From: Candidatus Sphingomonas colombiensis
GTDB lineage: Bacteria; Pseudomonadota; Alphaproteobacteria; Sphingomonadales; Sphingomonadaceae
NCBI GenBank assembly: GCA_029202845.1
Contig: CP119315.1
Coordinates: 1,185,501 to 1,249,500 of the forward strand
Reading direction: 5' to 3'
Length of the DNA: 64,000 nucleotides
The notes beneath the pieces are model-generated. The model had not been told where the DNA came from. It was given only the letters and a program-made list of their open reading frames with translations, and made no database searches. Of the stretch, positions 1 to 7,799 are shown piece by piece (positions within the stretch are counted from its first letter, which is position 1; the number at the start of each line of letters is the position of its first letter). Both the position numbers and the translations under genes were made by a program.

Positions 1-31
1 CAGTCGTCGCAAATCCGGAAGTCCACGCCAA

Positions 32-853
32 TCAGTCGTGCCCGTGCCCGTCCCCATGCGCAGCGCCGTGCAGCGCCTCCAGCACATCGTCCGTCCGCGC
101 CGGATCGCCGATCGCGAGCACCTGCCCGTTGCTTGAAGACGTCAGCGGATCGCCGTGCCAGTCGCACATCCGGCCGCCGGCGCCCTCCACCACTGGCACG
201 AGCGCGGCGAAGTCGTAAAGCGCCAGCCCCGCCTCGCATACCAGATCGAGCTGCCCAGCCGCGACCAGCCCATAGTTATAGCAATCGCCGCCATAGACCG
301 GCCCCTGCCGCGCGTGGCCACCCGACACCTTGGCGACGAGCGCGAGGAAGCCGTCCGCTTCCTCCCCGGTGAAGGCGTGCGGGCTGGTGGTGGCAAGCAT
401 CGCGCCCTCCAGTTGCGCGCAGGCTCGCGTACGGATCTCGCGACCGTTGAGCGTCGTCGGCCGCCCCGCCGCGCCGAGCCAGCGTTCGCGCTGCACCGGC
501 TGGTCGATGATGCCAAGGATCGGCCAGCCATCCTCGACCAGCGCAATGAGCGTGCCGAAGATCGCGCGGCCCACGGTGAAGCTGCGCGTGCCGTCGATCG
601 GATCGAGCACCCATTGGCGGCCGGTCACGCCGTCCTTCACGCCATATTCCTCGCCGACGATCCCATCGCCGGAGCGTTCGGCGTCGAGGATGCGGCGCAT
701 CGCGGCCTCCGCCGCGCGATCGGCCAGCGTGACAGGGGAATGATCCTCCTTGATCTCCACCCCATGTTCGGCGCGGAAATAGGGACGGATCGCGTCGCCC
801 GCCGCATCGGCGAGACGGAGCGCGAGATCGATATCGGCTTGGCGGATCGGCAT
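32..853 (-). CDS. Inositol monophosphatase-family phosphatase, likely histidinol-phosphatase (HisN-type)
   Basis: This 273-residue protein has the FIG/IMPase fold signatures: the metal-binding GEEYG and LDPIDGTRSF motifs (about residues 67-90) and, near the C terminus, GLALYDFAALVPVVEGAGG, which carries the third metal-site aspartate. Family members remove phosphate from sugar, inositol or histidinol phosphates using Mg2+. The wording of the motifs resembles the HisN histidinol-phosphatases of alphaproteobacteria, so histidine biosynthesis is the most likely role, but 3'(2'),5'-bisphosphate or inositol phosphate activity cannot be excluded. The last 12 residues are rich in His, Gly and Asp (HGAAHGDGHGHD), an unusual tail that might bind metal. 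The gene is divergent from the peroxiredoxin gene at 919. Confidence 0.88.
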   Translation of the reverse strand: MPIRQADIDLALRLADAAGDAIRPYFRAEHGVEIKEDHSPVTLADRAAEAAMRRILDAERSGDGIVGEEYGVKDGVTGRQWVLDPIDGTRSFTVGRAIFGTLIALVEDGWPILGIIDQPVQRERWLGAAGRPTTLNGREIRTRACAQLEGAMLATTSPHAFTGEEADGFLALVAKVSGGHARQGPVYGGDCYNYGLVAAGQLDLVCEAGLALYDFAALVPVVEGAGGRMCDWHGDPLTSSSNGQVLAIGDPARTDDVLEALHGAAHGDGHGHD

Positions 854-918
854 CCGGAGCGCCTATCGCACCCGGCGCGATCGCGCTAGGATCACGCGGT
901 TCGCCAGGAGACTTCTTC

Positions 919-1449
919 ATGCGCCTGCTCCCCCTTATCGTCGCCGTTGCCATCGCCGCACCCGCCGCCGCCACGCTCGCCCCCGGCGCCAAGGCACCCG
1001 ATTTCACCACGCGCGGCGCGATCGCGGGCAAGGTCGTGCCGATCAGCCTCGCGGAAAAGCTGCGCCAGGGGCCGGTCGTGCTCTATTTCTTCCCCGCTGC
1101 CTTCACGCCGGGCTGCAATGCGGAGGCCCGCGCCTTCGCCGAGAATATCGACGCTTTCCGCAAGGCGGGCGCGACGGTGCTCGGCATGTCAGCGGACACC
1201 GTTGAGGATTTGCAGAAATTCTCATCAAGCGAATGCGCCGGCAAGTTCGCGGTGGCGAGCGCAGGGCCAAACGTGATCCAGGCTTATGATGTGTCGCTGC
1301 CACGCGCAGTCAATGGGCGACAAGTTAGCAATCGAACCAGCTACGTGATCGATCGCAATGGAAAGATCGTCTTCGTTCACAGCGACATGAGCCCGGCCGA
1401 TCACATTGCCTCGACGCTGGACGCGGTGAGAAAACTTAACGCGCGCTAA
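919..1449 (+). CDS. Exported peroxiredoxin (AhpC/TSA family)
   Basis: The 176-residue protein reduces hydroperoxides with an active-site cysteine. The peroxiredoxin motif PAAFTPGC holds the predicted peroxidatic Cys66, inside a thioredoxin-like fold that begins near residue 22. The first 19 or so residues (basic start, hydrophobic core, AAPAAA end) look like a cleavable Sec signal, so the enzyme probably acts in the periplasm, unlike most 2-Cys peroxiredoxins. A second cysteine lies in the SSECAGKF segment (near residue 103) and could be the resolving residue. The start is the ATG at 919 after an AGGAGAC ribosome-binding site. It shares a short divergent promoter region with the phosphatase gene on its left. 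Confidence 0.9.
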   Translation: MRLLPLIVAVAIAAPAAATLAPGAKAPDFTTRGAIAGKVVPISLAEKLRQGPVVLYFFPAAFTPGCNAEARAFAENIDAFRKAGATVLGMSADTVEDLQKFSSSECAGKFAVASAGPNVIQAYDVSLPRAVNGRQVSNRTSYVIDRNGKIVFVHSDMSPADHIASTLDAVRKLNAR

Positions 1450-1551
1450 CATTTGGTCACCAGTTCTTAGCGCTTTTTCGATATCGCACCTGCGAACAAT
1501 GCATGTCCCGCGCCGGAATCCCGGCCGGGCGGCGCCCAGGGGGATGATATC

Positions 1552-2616
1552 GTGGAGTTCATTGCTGCGCGACAGGTGCAGGACGGCAGCACGCCGCTTG
1601 GTCTGTTCGAGCGGATCGGACTGTTCCTGGCCCAACATCGCCTGAGCCCCGAGCCTGCGCATTATTCGTTTTCTTATCACGTGCTTAGTGATCCGGAAGG
1701 AGAGCTGGCCCGCGCCGTGACGGCGTTGACCGACGGCGGGTTGCGGCTATCCCGCGATGATATCGTATCGCTGGGCGGGGAGGCGGTTACCGGCCCGGCG
1801 GTGGAATGGGGGCCCGATCTTCCGCGAGTCGCGCCCGCGACGGAGCAGCCCGATCCCGTCGCGCTGATCGCCAAGACGCAGGAGCAGGTCGACGACTTCG
1901 CGGACACGGTGCGCGCGATCCATGTCGAGGCGACCGACTTCGGCCGTGACATCGCCGCGAGCGCGGCGGCAATGCGCCACGATACGCTAGGGGAAGGGAT
2001 CGACGAGATCGCGCGGCTGACCGGCGCGATGCTGGAACGCGTCCGGCAGGTCGAGGCACGGCTTGAGGCCGCGACCCGCGAAACCGAGGAATTGCGGCTT
2101 GCGCTCGATGTCGCGCGCGGCAATGCGCGACGCGATCCGCTGACCGACCTCGCCAATCGCCGCGCCTTCGATGAAGCCTATGCCGCGCTCACCCCGGGCA
2201 CGGCCGCAATGATCGCGGTATGCGATGTCGATCACTTCAAGCGCGTCAACGACGATTTCGGCCATGCCGTCGGCGATCGCGTGCTGAAGACGATCGGCCA
2301 GACGCTCGCCACCGAATGCGAGGGCCATCTGGTCGCGCGGCTGGGTGGTGAGGAATTCGGTATATTGTTCGTCGGTGTCGAACTGGATCAGGCACGCTTG
2401 CTCATCGAGCGCGCACGCAGTTCGATCGCCGGGCGTCGGCTCAGGCTGCGCTCGACCGATGCCTTTATCGGCGCGGTCACCATATCCGCCGGCCTTGCAC
2501 GGGCATTCGCCGCCGAGCGACAGGAAGCCGGGATGGCCCGGGCGGACGCCGCGCTCTACGCCGCCAAACGCGGTGGCCGAAATCGCGTGGAAGTTGCACC
2601 GGAAACCGGTGAATAG
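1552..2616 (+). CDS. GGDEF-domain diguanylate cyclase
   Basis: The 354-residue protein is predicted to make cyclic di-GMP from two GTP. An N-terminal region of about 120 residues of unknown fold is followed by a coiled-coil linker (about 150-190) and a complete GGDEF domain (about 195-345) with the substrate motif VCDVDHFKRVNDDFGHAVGD and active-site GGEEF. The inhibitory I-site RxxD expected just upstream of GGEEF is absent, so product inhibition of the usual kind is not expected. There is no membrane segment or response-regulator receiver, so the protein is cytoplasmic and its input is unknown. The start is a GTG at 1552, supported by an AGGGGG ribosome-binding site. Confidence 0.9.
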   Translation: MEFIAARQVQDGSTPLGLFERIGLFLAQHRLSPEPAHYSFSYHVLSDPEGELARAVTALTDGGLRLSRDDIVSLGGEAVTGPAVEWGPDLPRVAPATEQPDPVALIAKTQEQVDDFADTVRAIHVEATDFGRDIAASAAAMRHDTLGEGIDEIARLTGAMLERVRQVEARLEAATRETEELRLALDVARGNARRDPLTDLANRRAFDEAYAALTPGTAAMIAVCDVDHFKRVNDDFGHAVGDRVLKTIGQTLATECEGHLVARLGGEEFGILFVGVELDQARLLIERARSSIAGRRLRLRSTDAFIGAVTISAGLARAFAAERQEAGMARADAALYAAKRGGRNRVEVAPETGE

Positions 2617-2671
2617 CGCCAACTTCGAGCGGCGATTTTTGCCAAGTTTCTGAGTCCGATCAGCTAAAATA

Positions 2672-2685
2672 CTGATTTAGATCAA
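2672..2685. promoter_or_regulatory. Candidate FNR/FixK-type binding site
   Basis: The sequence CTGATTTAGATCAA matches the FNR/FixK/CRP-family consensus TTGAT-N4-ATCAA at nine of ten defined positions and has a perfect TGAT/ATCA dyad. It lies in an AT-rich stretch 80 bp before the first of two small membrane-protein genes. This is the spacing expected if transcription starts near 2720 with the box centred at about -41.5. Oxygen-responsive activation of the downstream pair is the inference. Confidence 0.55.
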
Positions 2686-2726
2686 TTTCAAAAACTGGCA
2701 TGGCTCATGCATTTCCTTTGGCATCA

Positions 2727-2743
2727 GCCGCCAACCCGGCGGC
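2727..2743 (+). other. Short perfect hairpin in 5' leader
   Basis: GCCGCC-AACCC-GGCGGC forms a six-base-pair GC-only stem 22 bases before the ATG at 2766. No T-run follows, so it is unlikely to be an intrinsic terminator. It may stabilise the leader or modulate translation of the small protein downstream. Confidence 0.35.
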
Positions 2744-2765
2744 CACCAACAGGAAAGACCAAGCT

Positions 2766-2876
2766 ATGACCGACCGTTTCGCCTCCACCCGCCACTACGC
2801 GCTGAGCCTCGTCGGCGCGCTGTTCGTCGCCGCGCTGATGGTCAGCGCCGCCGTTCCCGTAGTTCCGATCGCCTGA
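2766..2876 (+). CDS. Small membrane protein, 36 residues (first of tandem pair)
   Basis: I do not recognise this family. The open frame encodes 36 residues: a polar, Arg-containing N terminus (MTDRFASTRHY) followed by one hydrophobic segment (about residues 11-35) ending in VVPIA. An AGGAAAG ribosome-binding site stands about 8 bases before the ATG. A second gene of the same kind follows after 31 bases, and both proteins end in a similar AV-x-V-x-x-IA pattern, suggesting an ancient tandem duplication. The FNR-like box at 2672-2685 suggests expression under low oxygen. Small single-span subunits of respiratory oxidases are a conceivable role, but nothing here proves it. Confidence 0.55.
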   Translation: MTDRFASTRHYALSLVGALFVAALMVSAAVPVVPIA

Positions 2877-2907
2877 CCGCGACCGCCCATCCACGGAGAG
2901 ACAGAAG

Positions 2908-2994
2908 ATGTTCCGCCCCTTTGCTTTAGGCCTCGCCTCCTTCGCCACCGCCGCGCTGCTGATCTACGTCAACGCCGTCAGCGTTATCGCCTGA
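2908..2994 (+). CDS. Small membrane protein, 28 residues (second of tandem pair)
   Basis: This tiny frame (MFRPFALGLASF... ending VSVIA) consists almost entirely of one predicted membrane helix. A GGAGAG ribosome-binding site precedes the ATG at suitable spacing. It resembles the preceding 36-residue protein in its short basic start, Ala/Leu-rich helix and final IA. The two are 31 bases apart and should be co-transcribed from the promoter region holding the FNR-like box. Function is unknown. Its size makes it easy to miss, and the main reason to believe it is the pairing, the ribosome-binding site and the protein-like composition. Confidence 0.45.
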   Translation: MFRPFALGLASFATAALLIYVNAVSVIA

Positions 2995-3011
2995 CAGCAA
3001 CGCCCCGGCCG

Positions 3012-4217
3012 TCACCGCCCGACGGGAAGATCCTTGAACGCGGCATCCTTGTCGACGCGGATCTCCCCGGGCAGGCCGAGCACGCGCTCGGCAATGATGT
3101 TCTTCAGAATTTCGTCCGTGCCCCCGGCGATGCGCAGGCCGGGCGCGTTCATCACCGCGGTCTGGAACAGGCCCTTGATCGGCAGCAGCGCCGGATCGTT
3201 GATGATCCCGTACTGATCCTCCGCCTCCACCGCCGCATTGCCCAGTTCCTGCAATTGATTGGCGGCGATGATCTTGCCGATCGAACTTTCCGGCCCCGGC
3301 GTCTGCCCGCGGCTCAGCGCCGTGATTGTCCGCATCCGCGTGTTGCGCAGCCCCTCTGCCTGAACATACCAGTCGGCGAGCCGCTGGCGGAACGCCGCAT
3401 CACAGATCAGCGGGCCATCCGCCGCGTCCAGATCCTTCGCCAGCGCGAGGATTTCCTTCGGCCCCGCCCCCGTGCCGCCGCCCACCGCGAGCCGCTCGTT
3501 CATCAGCGTGACCAGCGCAACCTTCCATCCGTCATCCACCGCGCCGAGCCGCTGCGCATCGGGGATGCGGACATCGGTGAAATAGACTTCATTGAAGTTC
3601 GACCCGCCGGACATCTGGTGGATCGGCCTGATCTCGACGCCCGGCGAGCGGAGATCGAGCCAGAACATCGTCAGCCCCTTGTGCTTGGGCACATCGGTAT
3701 TGGTGCGGACGAGAACGATGCCGTAATCCGAATAATGCGCGCCGGAGGTCCACACTTTCTGGCCGTTGACCACCCAGTCGTCGCCATCACGCACCGCGCG
3801 GGTGCGGATCGCCGCGACGTCCGATCCGCCCGCCGGCTCGGAGAAGAGCTGCGACCAGATTTCCTCGCCGCGCAGCGCCGGGCCGACGAAGCGTTGCTTG
3901 GTCGCATCGTCCGCGAAGGCCATCACCGTCGGCACGCACATGCCGAGCCCTATCGTGAAATAGCCGTATTGGACCGGGAATTTCGCTTCCTCCTGCCCGA
4001 AGATCACGCTGTGGATCGGCGTGCCGCCGCCACCGCCCCATTCCTTCGGCCAGGTGATCTGGGCATAGCCGGCACCGGCCTTGCGCGCCTGCCAGCTACG
4101 CGCCGCCGCCATGTCGTCAGCATGCGCGATCGCCTTATGCTCGGCGACGTTCTGCTCCAGCCAGCTGCGCGCCTTGGCGCGATATCCGGCTTCTTCCGGG
4201 GTGTCGTTGAAATCCAT
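3012..4217 (-). CDS. Acyl-CoA dehydrogenase, large partner
   Basis: This 401-residue flavoenzyme of the acyl-CoA dehydrogenase superfamily introduces a trans-2 double bond into an acyl-CoA and passes electrons to ETF. Seen are the N-terminal helical domain starting MDFNDTPEEAGYRAKARSWL, the middle-domain FAD contacts (QLFSEPAGGSDVAAIRTRA and VNGQKVWTSGAH), and a C-terminal IAGGTDEILKNIIAERVLGLP segment. The start is set at 4217, where a GGGGAGA ribosome-binding site precedes the ATG; an upstream frame extension exists but overlaps the next gene. It is the third gene of a minus-strand unit behind a second, shorter dehydrogenase, a layout typical of heteromeric dehydrogenases for bulky substrates such as steroid side chains; that substrate is inference. 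Confidence 0.9.
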   Translation of the reverse strand: MDFNDTPEEAGYRAKARSWLEQNVAEHKAIAHADDMAAARSWQARKAGAGYAQITWPKEWGGGGGTPIHSVIFGQEEAKFPVQYGYFTIGLGMCVPTVMAFADDATKQRFVGPALRGEEIWSQLFSEPAGGSDVAAIRTRAVRDGDDWVVNGQKVWTSGAHYSDYGIVLVRTNTDVPKHKGLTMFWLDLRSPGVEIRPIHQMSGGSNFNEVYFTDVRIPDAQRLGAVDDGWKVALVTLMNERLAVGGGTGAGPKEILALAKDLDAADGPLICDAAFRQRLADWYVQAEGLRNTRMRTITALSRGQTPGPESSIGKIIAANQLQELGNAAVEAEDQYGIINDPALLPIKGLFQTAVMNAPGLRIAGGTDEILKNIIAERVLGLPGEIRVDKDAAFKDLPVGR

Positions 4218-4231
4218 GCTTTCTCTCCCCG

Positions 4232-5329
4232 TCAGGCTGCGTTGCGCGTTTCGAGCTGGCTCACCAGCCGCTCGCGCCACGTCGATGGCGCGCCGGCAAC
4301 GAGGCTCAACTGCCGCGATCGCCGGTAATAAAGCTGCGGGTCCGCCTCCCAGGTGAAGCCGATTCCGCCGTGCGTCTGGATATTTTCCTTGGATGCGAAC
4401 CAGAATGCCTCGCTCGCCGCGACGCGCGCGGTGGCGGCGGCAAGCGGCAGCTCAGCGGCCGAGGTGTTGAGCGCCCAGGCGCCATAATAAGCGTTCGACC
4501 GCGCGATTTCGTTCTTCACATAGATATCGGCGAGCTTGTGCTTGATCGCCTGATAGCCCGCGATCGCCCGGCCAAAGGCGAAACGCTCCAGCGCATAATC
4601 CTTCGCCATCTCCAGGCTGCGGTCCGCCCCGCCGACCTGCTCGAAGGCGAGCAGCACCGCCGCGCGATCGAACACCGCCTGCATCGCGGCGAGACCATCC
4701 TCGTCGCCCAGCCGCTCCGCCGGGGCGTTGGCAAAGGTGAGCCGCGCCGCCGATCGCGTCGGGTCCATCGTCGTCAGCACCTCGGCCGAAACGCCCGTAC
4801 CCTTTTCGACCAGATACAGCCCATCCTTCGCCAGCACGACGATCAGGTCAGCGACATCGCCATCGGTAACCGGAATCTTCTCACCCGAAAGGGCGCCGCC
4901 GCTCACGGCGGTGCGGATCGAGCGGGCCGTCACCGGTCCTTTGCCCTCGCTGGTTGCAAACGCGCCGATCACTTCACCGGCGGCAATCTTGGGCAGCCAT
5001 TTCGCTTTCTGCGCCTCCGAGCCGAACAGCATCAGCGCCTCGGCGACGAAATAGACGGTGGAGGTAAACGGAATCGGCGCGCAGGCGCGGCCAAGCTCCT
5101 CCGCCAGCGCACATAGCTCGACATGGCCGAGCCCCAGCCCGCCATAAGCCTCGGGAATGGCGGTGCCGAGCCAGCCCTGCTCCGCCACCGCGCGCCACAA
5201 CCCTGCGTCATAGGCACAGGCATCATCATCGAGCACGCCGCGCACCACTTTCGCGTCGCATTTCGCGGCGAGGAAACGGCGCGCCTCTTCCTTCAGCATC
5301 TTCTGATCGTCGGAATAGTCGAAGTTCAC
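4232..5329 (-). CDS. Acyl-CoA dehydrogenase, small partner
   Basis: The 365-residue protein is an acyl-CoA dehydrogenase family member beginning MNFDYSDDQKMLKEEARRFL, with the C-terminal QTHGGIGFTWEADPQLYYRRS motif that is characteristic of the family branch containing partners of alpha2-beta2 dehydrogenases. The middle domain is poorer in conserved FAD-contact motifs than that of its neighbour, which fits a non-identical subunit. Only 14 bases separate it from the larger dehydrogenase downstream. Together with the HSD10-like SDR upstream they could carry out two steps of beta-oxidation of a branched or cyclic acyl-CoA. Substrate is not readable from the sequence. Confidence 0.88.
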   Translation of the reverse strand: MNFDYSDDQKMLKEEARRFLAAKCDAKVVRGVLDDDACAYDAGLWRAVAEQGWLGTAIPEAYGGLGLGHVELCALAEELGRACAPIPFTSTVYFVAEALMLFGSEAQKAKWLPKIAAGEVIGAFATSEGKGPVTARSIRTAVSGGALSGEKIPVTDGDVADLIVVLAKDGLYLVEKGTGVSAEVLTTMDPTRSAARLTFANAPAERLGDEDGLAAMQAVFDRAAVLLAFEQVGGADRSLEMAKDYALERFAFGRAIAGYQAIKHKLADIYVKNEIARSNAYYGAWALNTSAAELPLAAATARVAASEAFWFASKENIQTHGGIGFTWEADPQLYYRRSRQLSLVAGAPSTWRERLVSQLETRNAA

Positions 5330-5342
5330 TGCCCGGCCCTCC

Positions 5343-6128
5343 TTATCGCGGCTGCATGCGGATCGCGCCGTCGAGCCGCACGTCCTCGCCGTTGAAATAG
5401 CCGTTGCGGATCATCTCCAGCGCCAGCATCGCATATTCATCCGCCGCGCCGAGCCGCTTCGGGAACGGCACCATCGCGGAGAGCGCCGCCTTCACCTGCG
5501 GCTTGGCGCGGGCGAGCAGGGGCGTATCGAAAATGCCGGGCAGGATCGTGTTGACGCGAATACCCTCGCCCATCAGGTCGCGCGCGATCGGCAGGGTCAT
5601 GCCGATCACCCCGGCCTTGGCGGAGGCATAGGCGACCTGCCCCATCTGCCCTTCCTCGCCCGCGACGCTGGCGGTGTTGACGATCGCGCCGCGATCGCCA
5701 TCCGGCAGCGGGTCGAGCGTCATCATCCCGGCGGCTGCGCCCACGATGCAACGGAAGCTGCCAATCAGATTGAGTTCGATCGTCTTGATATATTTATCAA
5801 GCGGATAGGGTTCGATCGCGCCGTCTTCCTTCGACCGCGCGACCGTCTTGTGCGCGCCGAACCCGCCGCCGGCGCAATTGACCAGGATGCGCTCCTGTCC
5901 GTTCGCCGCGCGCGCGGCCACGAAACCCGCGTCGACCGATGCCTGATCCATCACATCGACCGCGCAGAAGGTCGCGCCGATCGCCGCAGCCGCCTCCGGC
6001 CCGATTTCCGCATTCTTGTCGAACAGCGCCACTTTCACGCCCGCCGCGCGCAATGCCGTCGCGGTGGCATGGCCGAGGCCAGAGGCCCCGCCGGTAATGA
6101 TCGCCGCGATATCCGGTCCCAATTTCAC
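5343..6128 (-). CDS. SDR-family 3-hydroxyacyl-CoA dehydrogenase (HSD10-like)
   Basis: The 261-residue short-chain dehydrogenase has the cofactor motif TGGASGLG near residue 13, NCAGG near 85, and the catalytic YASAK pair (Tyr and Lys four apart). The C-terminal segment (VPFPKRLG...NGYFNGEDVRLDGAIRM) is that of the type II 3-hydroxyacyl-CoA dehydrogenase (HSD17B10-like) group, which oxidises 3-hydroxyacyl-CoA with NAD+. It is the first gene of the minus-strand operon with the two acyl-CoA dehydrogenases, giving this cluster the first and third steps of beta-oxidation; the hydratase step is encoded divergently at 6238. Confidence 0.88.
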   Translation of the reverse strand: MKLGPDIAAIITGGASGLGHATATALRAAGVKVALFDKNAEIGPEAAAAIGATFCAVDVMDQASVDAGFVAARAANGQERILVNCAGGGFGAHKTVARSKEDGAIEPYPLDKYIKTIELNLIGSFRCIVGAAAGMMTLDPLPDGDRGAIVNTASVAGEEGQMGQVAYASAKAGVIGMTLPIARDLMGEGIRVNTILPGIFDTPLLARAKPQVKAALSAMVPFPKRLGAADEYAMLALEMIRNGYFNGEDVRLDGAIRMQPR

Positions 6129-6185
6129 GCATCGCTCTCCTGTCGGTCGCGGCGCCGGCTATCGTCCGGCGTCCACGGTTGCGGG

Positions 6186-6199
6186 ATAACATTAGTTAT
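6186..6199. promoter_or_regulatory. Palindromic operator candidate between divergent acyl-CoA operons
   Basis: ATAAC-ATTA-GTTAT is a perfect inverted repeat with five-base arms in the 109-bp gap between the two divergent catabolic operons. Its size and position fit a dimeric repressor, for example of the TetR family that commonly controls acyl-CoA catabolic genes. No regulator gene lies adjacent. This is a prediction from symmetry and context only. Confidence 0.45.
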
Positions 6200-6237
6200 G
6201 TAGAAGATCGCGTCAACAAGACTGTGGGAGAGAGTGC

Positions 6238-7044
6238 GTGGGCGAAGCAACGCTGCTGGTTGAACGGCGCGGCGAGGTCGATTGGGTGACGATGAACCGG
6301 CCTGACCGGCTCAACGCATTGGACGATTCGCTGATCGACGCGCTTTCGGACTATTTCGGCGCCATCGCCAAGGATCGCGAATGCCGGGTGATCGTGCTGA
6401 AGGGCGCGGGCCGTGCATTCTGCGCCGGGCTCGATCTGGCGGCGATGCACGACGGCGGCGAGCGCGACACGATCGACCGGCTCGCGCATCAGCGCGGCAT
6501 CGCGGAGATCGTGATGAAGATGCGTTATTGCCCGCAGCCGATCATCAGCCTGATCCATGGCCCGGCGTGCGGCGGCGGATTCGCGATGGCGCTGGCGAGC
6601 GACATCCGCATCGCCGGCGAATCTGCGCGGATGAACGCGGCCTTCATCCGCATCGGGCTTTCCGCGTGCGATATCGGGGTGAGCTATTTCCTGCCTCGGT
6701 TGGTCGGCGCGAGCGTCGCGGCGGAATTCATGCTGACCGGCGACTTCATCACTGCCGATCGCGCGCTGGCGACGGGCCTCGTCAGCCGCGTCGTGGCTGA
6801 TGAAGGGATGGAGCAAGCCGCCGCGCCGCTGATCGATTCGATGCTGACCACCGCGCCACTCGGTCTGCGGCTCACCAAGGAATGCCTGCGCATGTCGATC
6901 GACGCGCCCAGCCTGGAGGCGGCGGTGGCGATGGAGGATCGCAACCAGATTCTTTGCGCCTCCGGCCCCGATTTCAACGAGGCGGTGGCGGCCTTTTTCG
7001 AAAAGCGCCGGCCTAACTACAACCGGAAGGGGAAACAGGCATGA
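6238..7044 (+). CDS. Enoyl-CoA hydratase/isomerase family protein
   Basis: The 268-residue protein is a crotonase-fold enzyme. The oxyanion-hole regions are visible as GAGRAFCAGLDLAAM (about residues 59-73) and GPACGGGFAMALASDIRIA (about 107-125). It probably hydrates or isomerises an unsaturated acyl-CoA. It starts with GTG at 6238, preceded by a GGGAGAG ribosome-binding site. Its stop overlaps the start of the next SDR gene by four bases, so the two are translationally coupled. It is divergent from the acyl-CoA dehydrogenase operon and likely works in the same degradation route. Confidence 0.88.
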   Translation: MGEATLLVERRGEVDWVTMNRPDRLNALDDSLIDALSDYFGAIAKDRECRVIVLKGAGRAFCAGLDLAAMHDGGERDTIDRLAHQRGIAEIVMKMRYCPQPIISLIHGPACGGGFAMALASDIRIAGESARMNAAFIRIGLSACDIGVSYFLPRLVGASVAAEFMLTGDFITADRALATGLVSRVVADEGMEQAAAPLIDSMLTTAPLGLRLTKECLRMSIDAPSLEAAVAMEDRNQILCASGPDFNEAVAAFFEKRRPNYNRKGKQA

Positions 7045-7799
7045 GCGGACTTGAAGGGCGCGTCGCACTGGTCACCGGCGGCGGCCGCGGGATCGGGCGC
7101 GCGATCGCATTGCGGCTGGCGCGCGACGGCGCGGATGTCGCGGTCAACTATCGCCGTGACAGTGACGCGGCGGCGGAAGTGGTGCGCGAGATCGAGGCGA
7201 TGGGGCGCAAGGCAAAGGCTTATGCCGCGTCGGTCGATCGATTCGAGGAATGCGAATCGCTTGTCGCGGCGGTGCTGGCCGATTTTCCCGCAATCGATAT
7301 CCTGATCAACAACGCCGGGATCGCGAGTCGCGGCCAGTCTGTCGCCGACACCGATCCGGGTGAACTGGAACGCGTGCTGCGCACCCACGCCTTCGCGCCG
7401 CATTATATGGCGAAGCTGGTGCTGCCATCGATGCGCACGCGGCCGCGCGGCGACATCATCATGATCTCCAGCGTCGCAACGCTCTATAACAGCGCCAATG
7501 GCGCGCCCTATAATATGGGCAAGGCCGCGGCCGAGGCGCTGGCGCAGACGCTTGCGAAGGAAGAACGCGCGCACGGTATCCGCACCAATATCGTCGCGCC
7601 GGGGCTGACCGTCACCGACATGGGCGATCGGCTCGCCAGGGCGACGCGCGGGGTGGCGAACATCCACGATCTCGACGCGCAATCACCGTTCGGCCGCGTC
7701 TCGACGCCCGAGGATGTCGCGGCGGCGGTGGCATATTTCGTCTCGGCCGATGGCGAATATGCCAACGGACAGAAGATCAACCTGCACGGCGGCGGGTGA
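7041..7799 (+). CDS. Short-chain dehydrogenase/reductase (FabG-like)
   Basis: The 252-residue SDR shows the TGGGRGIGRA nucleotide-binding motif, NNAG at about residue 90, catalytic Ser in ISSVA and the YNMGK active-site pair. An Arg in the NYRRD segment after beta-2 suggests NADP(H) preference. The most likely reaction is reversible oxidation of a 3-hydroxy group on an acyl-CoA or related substrate, paired with the enoyl-CoA hydratase whose last four bases overlap this start (ATGA). No gene follows for more than 550 bp, and the accessory island begins downstream. Confidence 0.85.
   Translation: MSGLEGRVALVTGGGRGIGRAIALRLARDGADVAVNYRRDSDAAAEVVREIEAMGRKAKAYAASVDRFEECESLVAAVLADFPAIDILINNAGIASRGQSVADTDPGELERVLRTHAFAPHYMAKLVLPSMRTRPRGDIIMISSVATLYNSANGAPYNMGKAAAEALAQTLAKEERAHGIRTNIVAPGLTVTDMGDRLARATRGVANIHDLDAQSPFGRVSTPEDVAAAVAYFVSADGEYANGQKINLHGGG

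Noticed and set aside
1435..1449. TTAA-N7-TAAC, similar to a CtrA box, at the end of the peroxiredoxin gene
   Set aside because: It is one base short of TTAA-N7-TTAA and is wholly explained by the codons Leu-Asn-Ala-Arg-stop.
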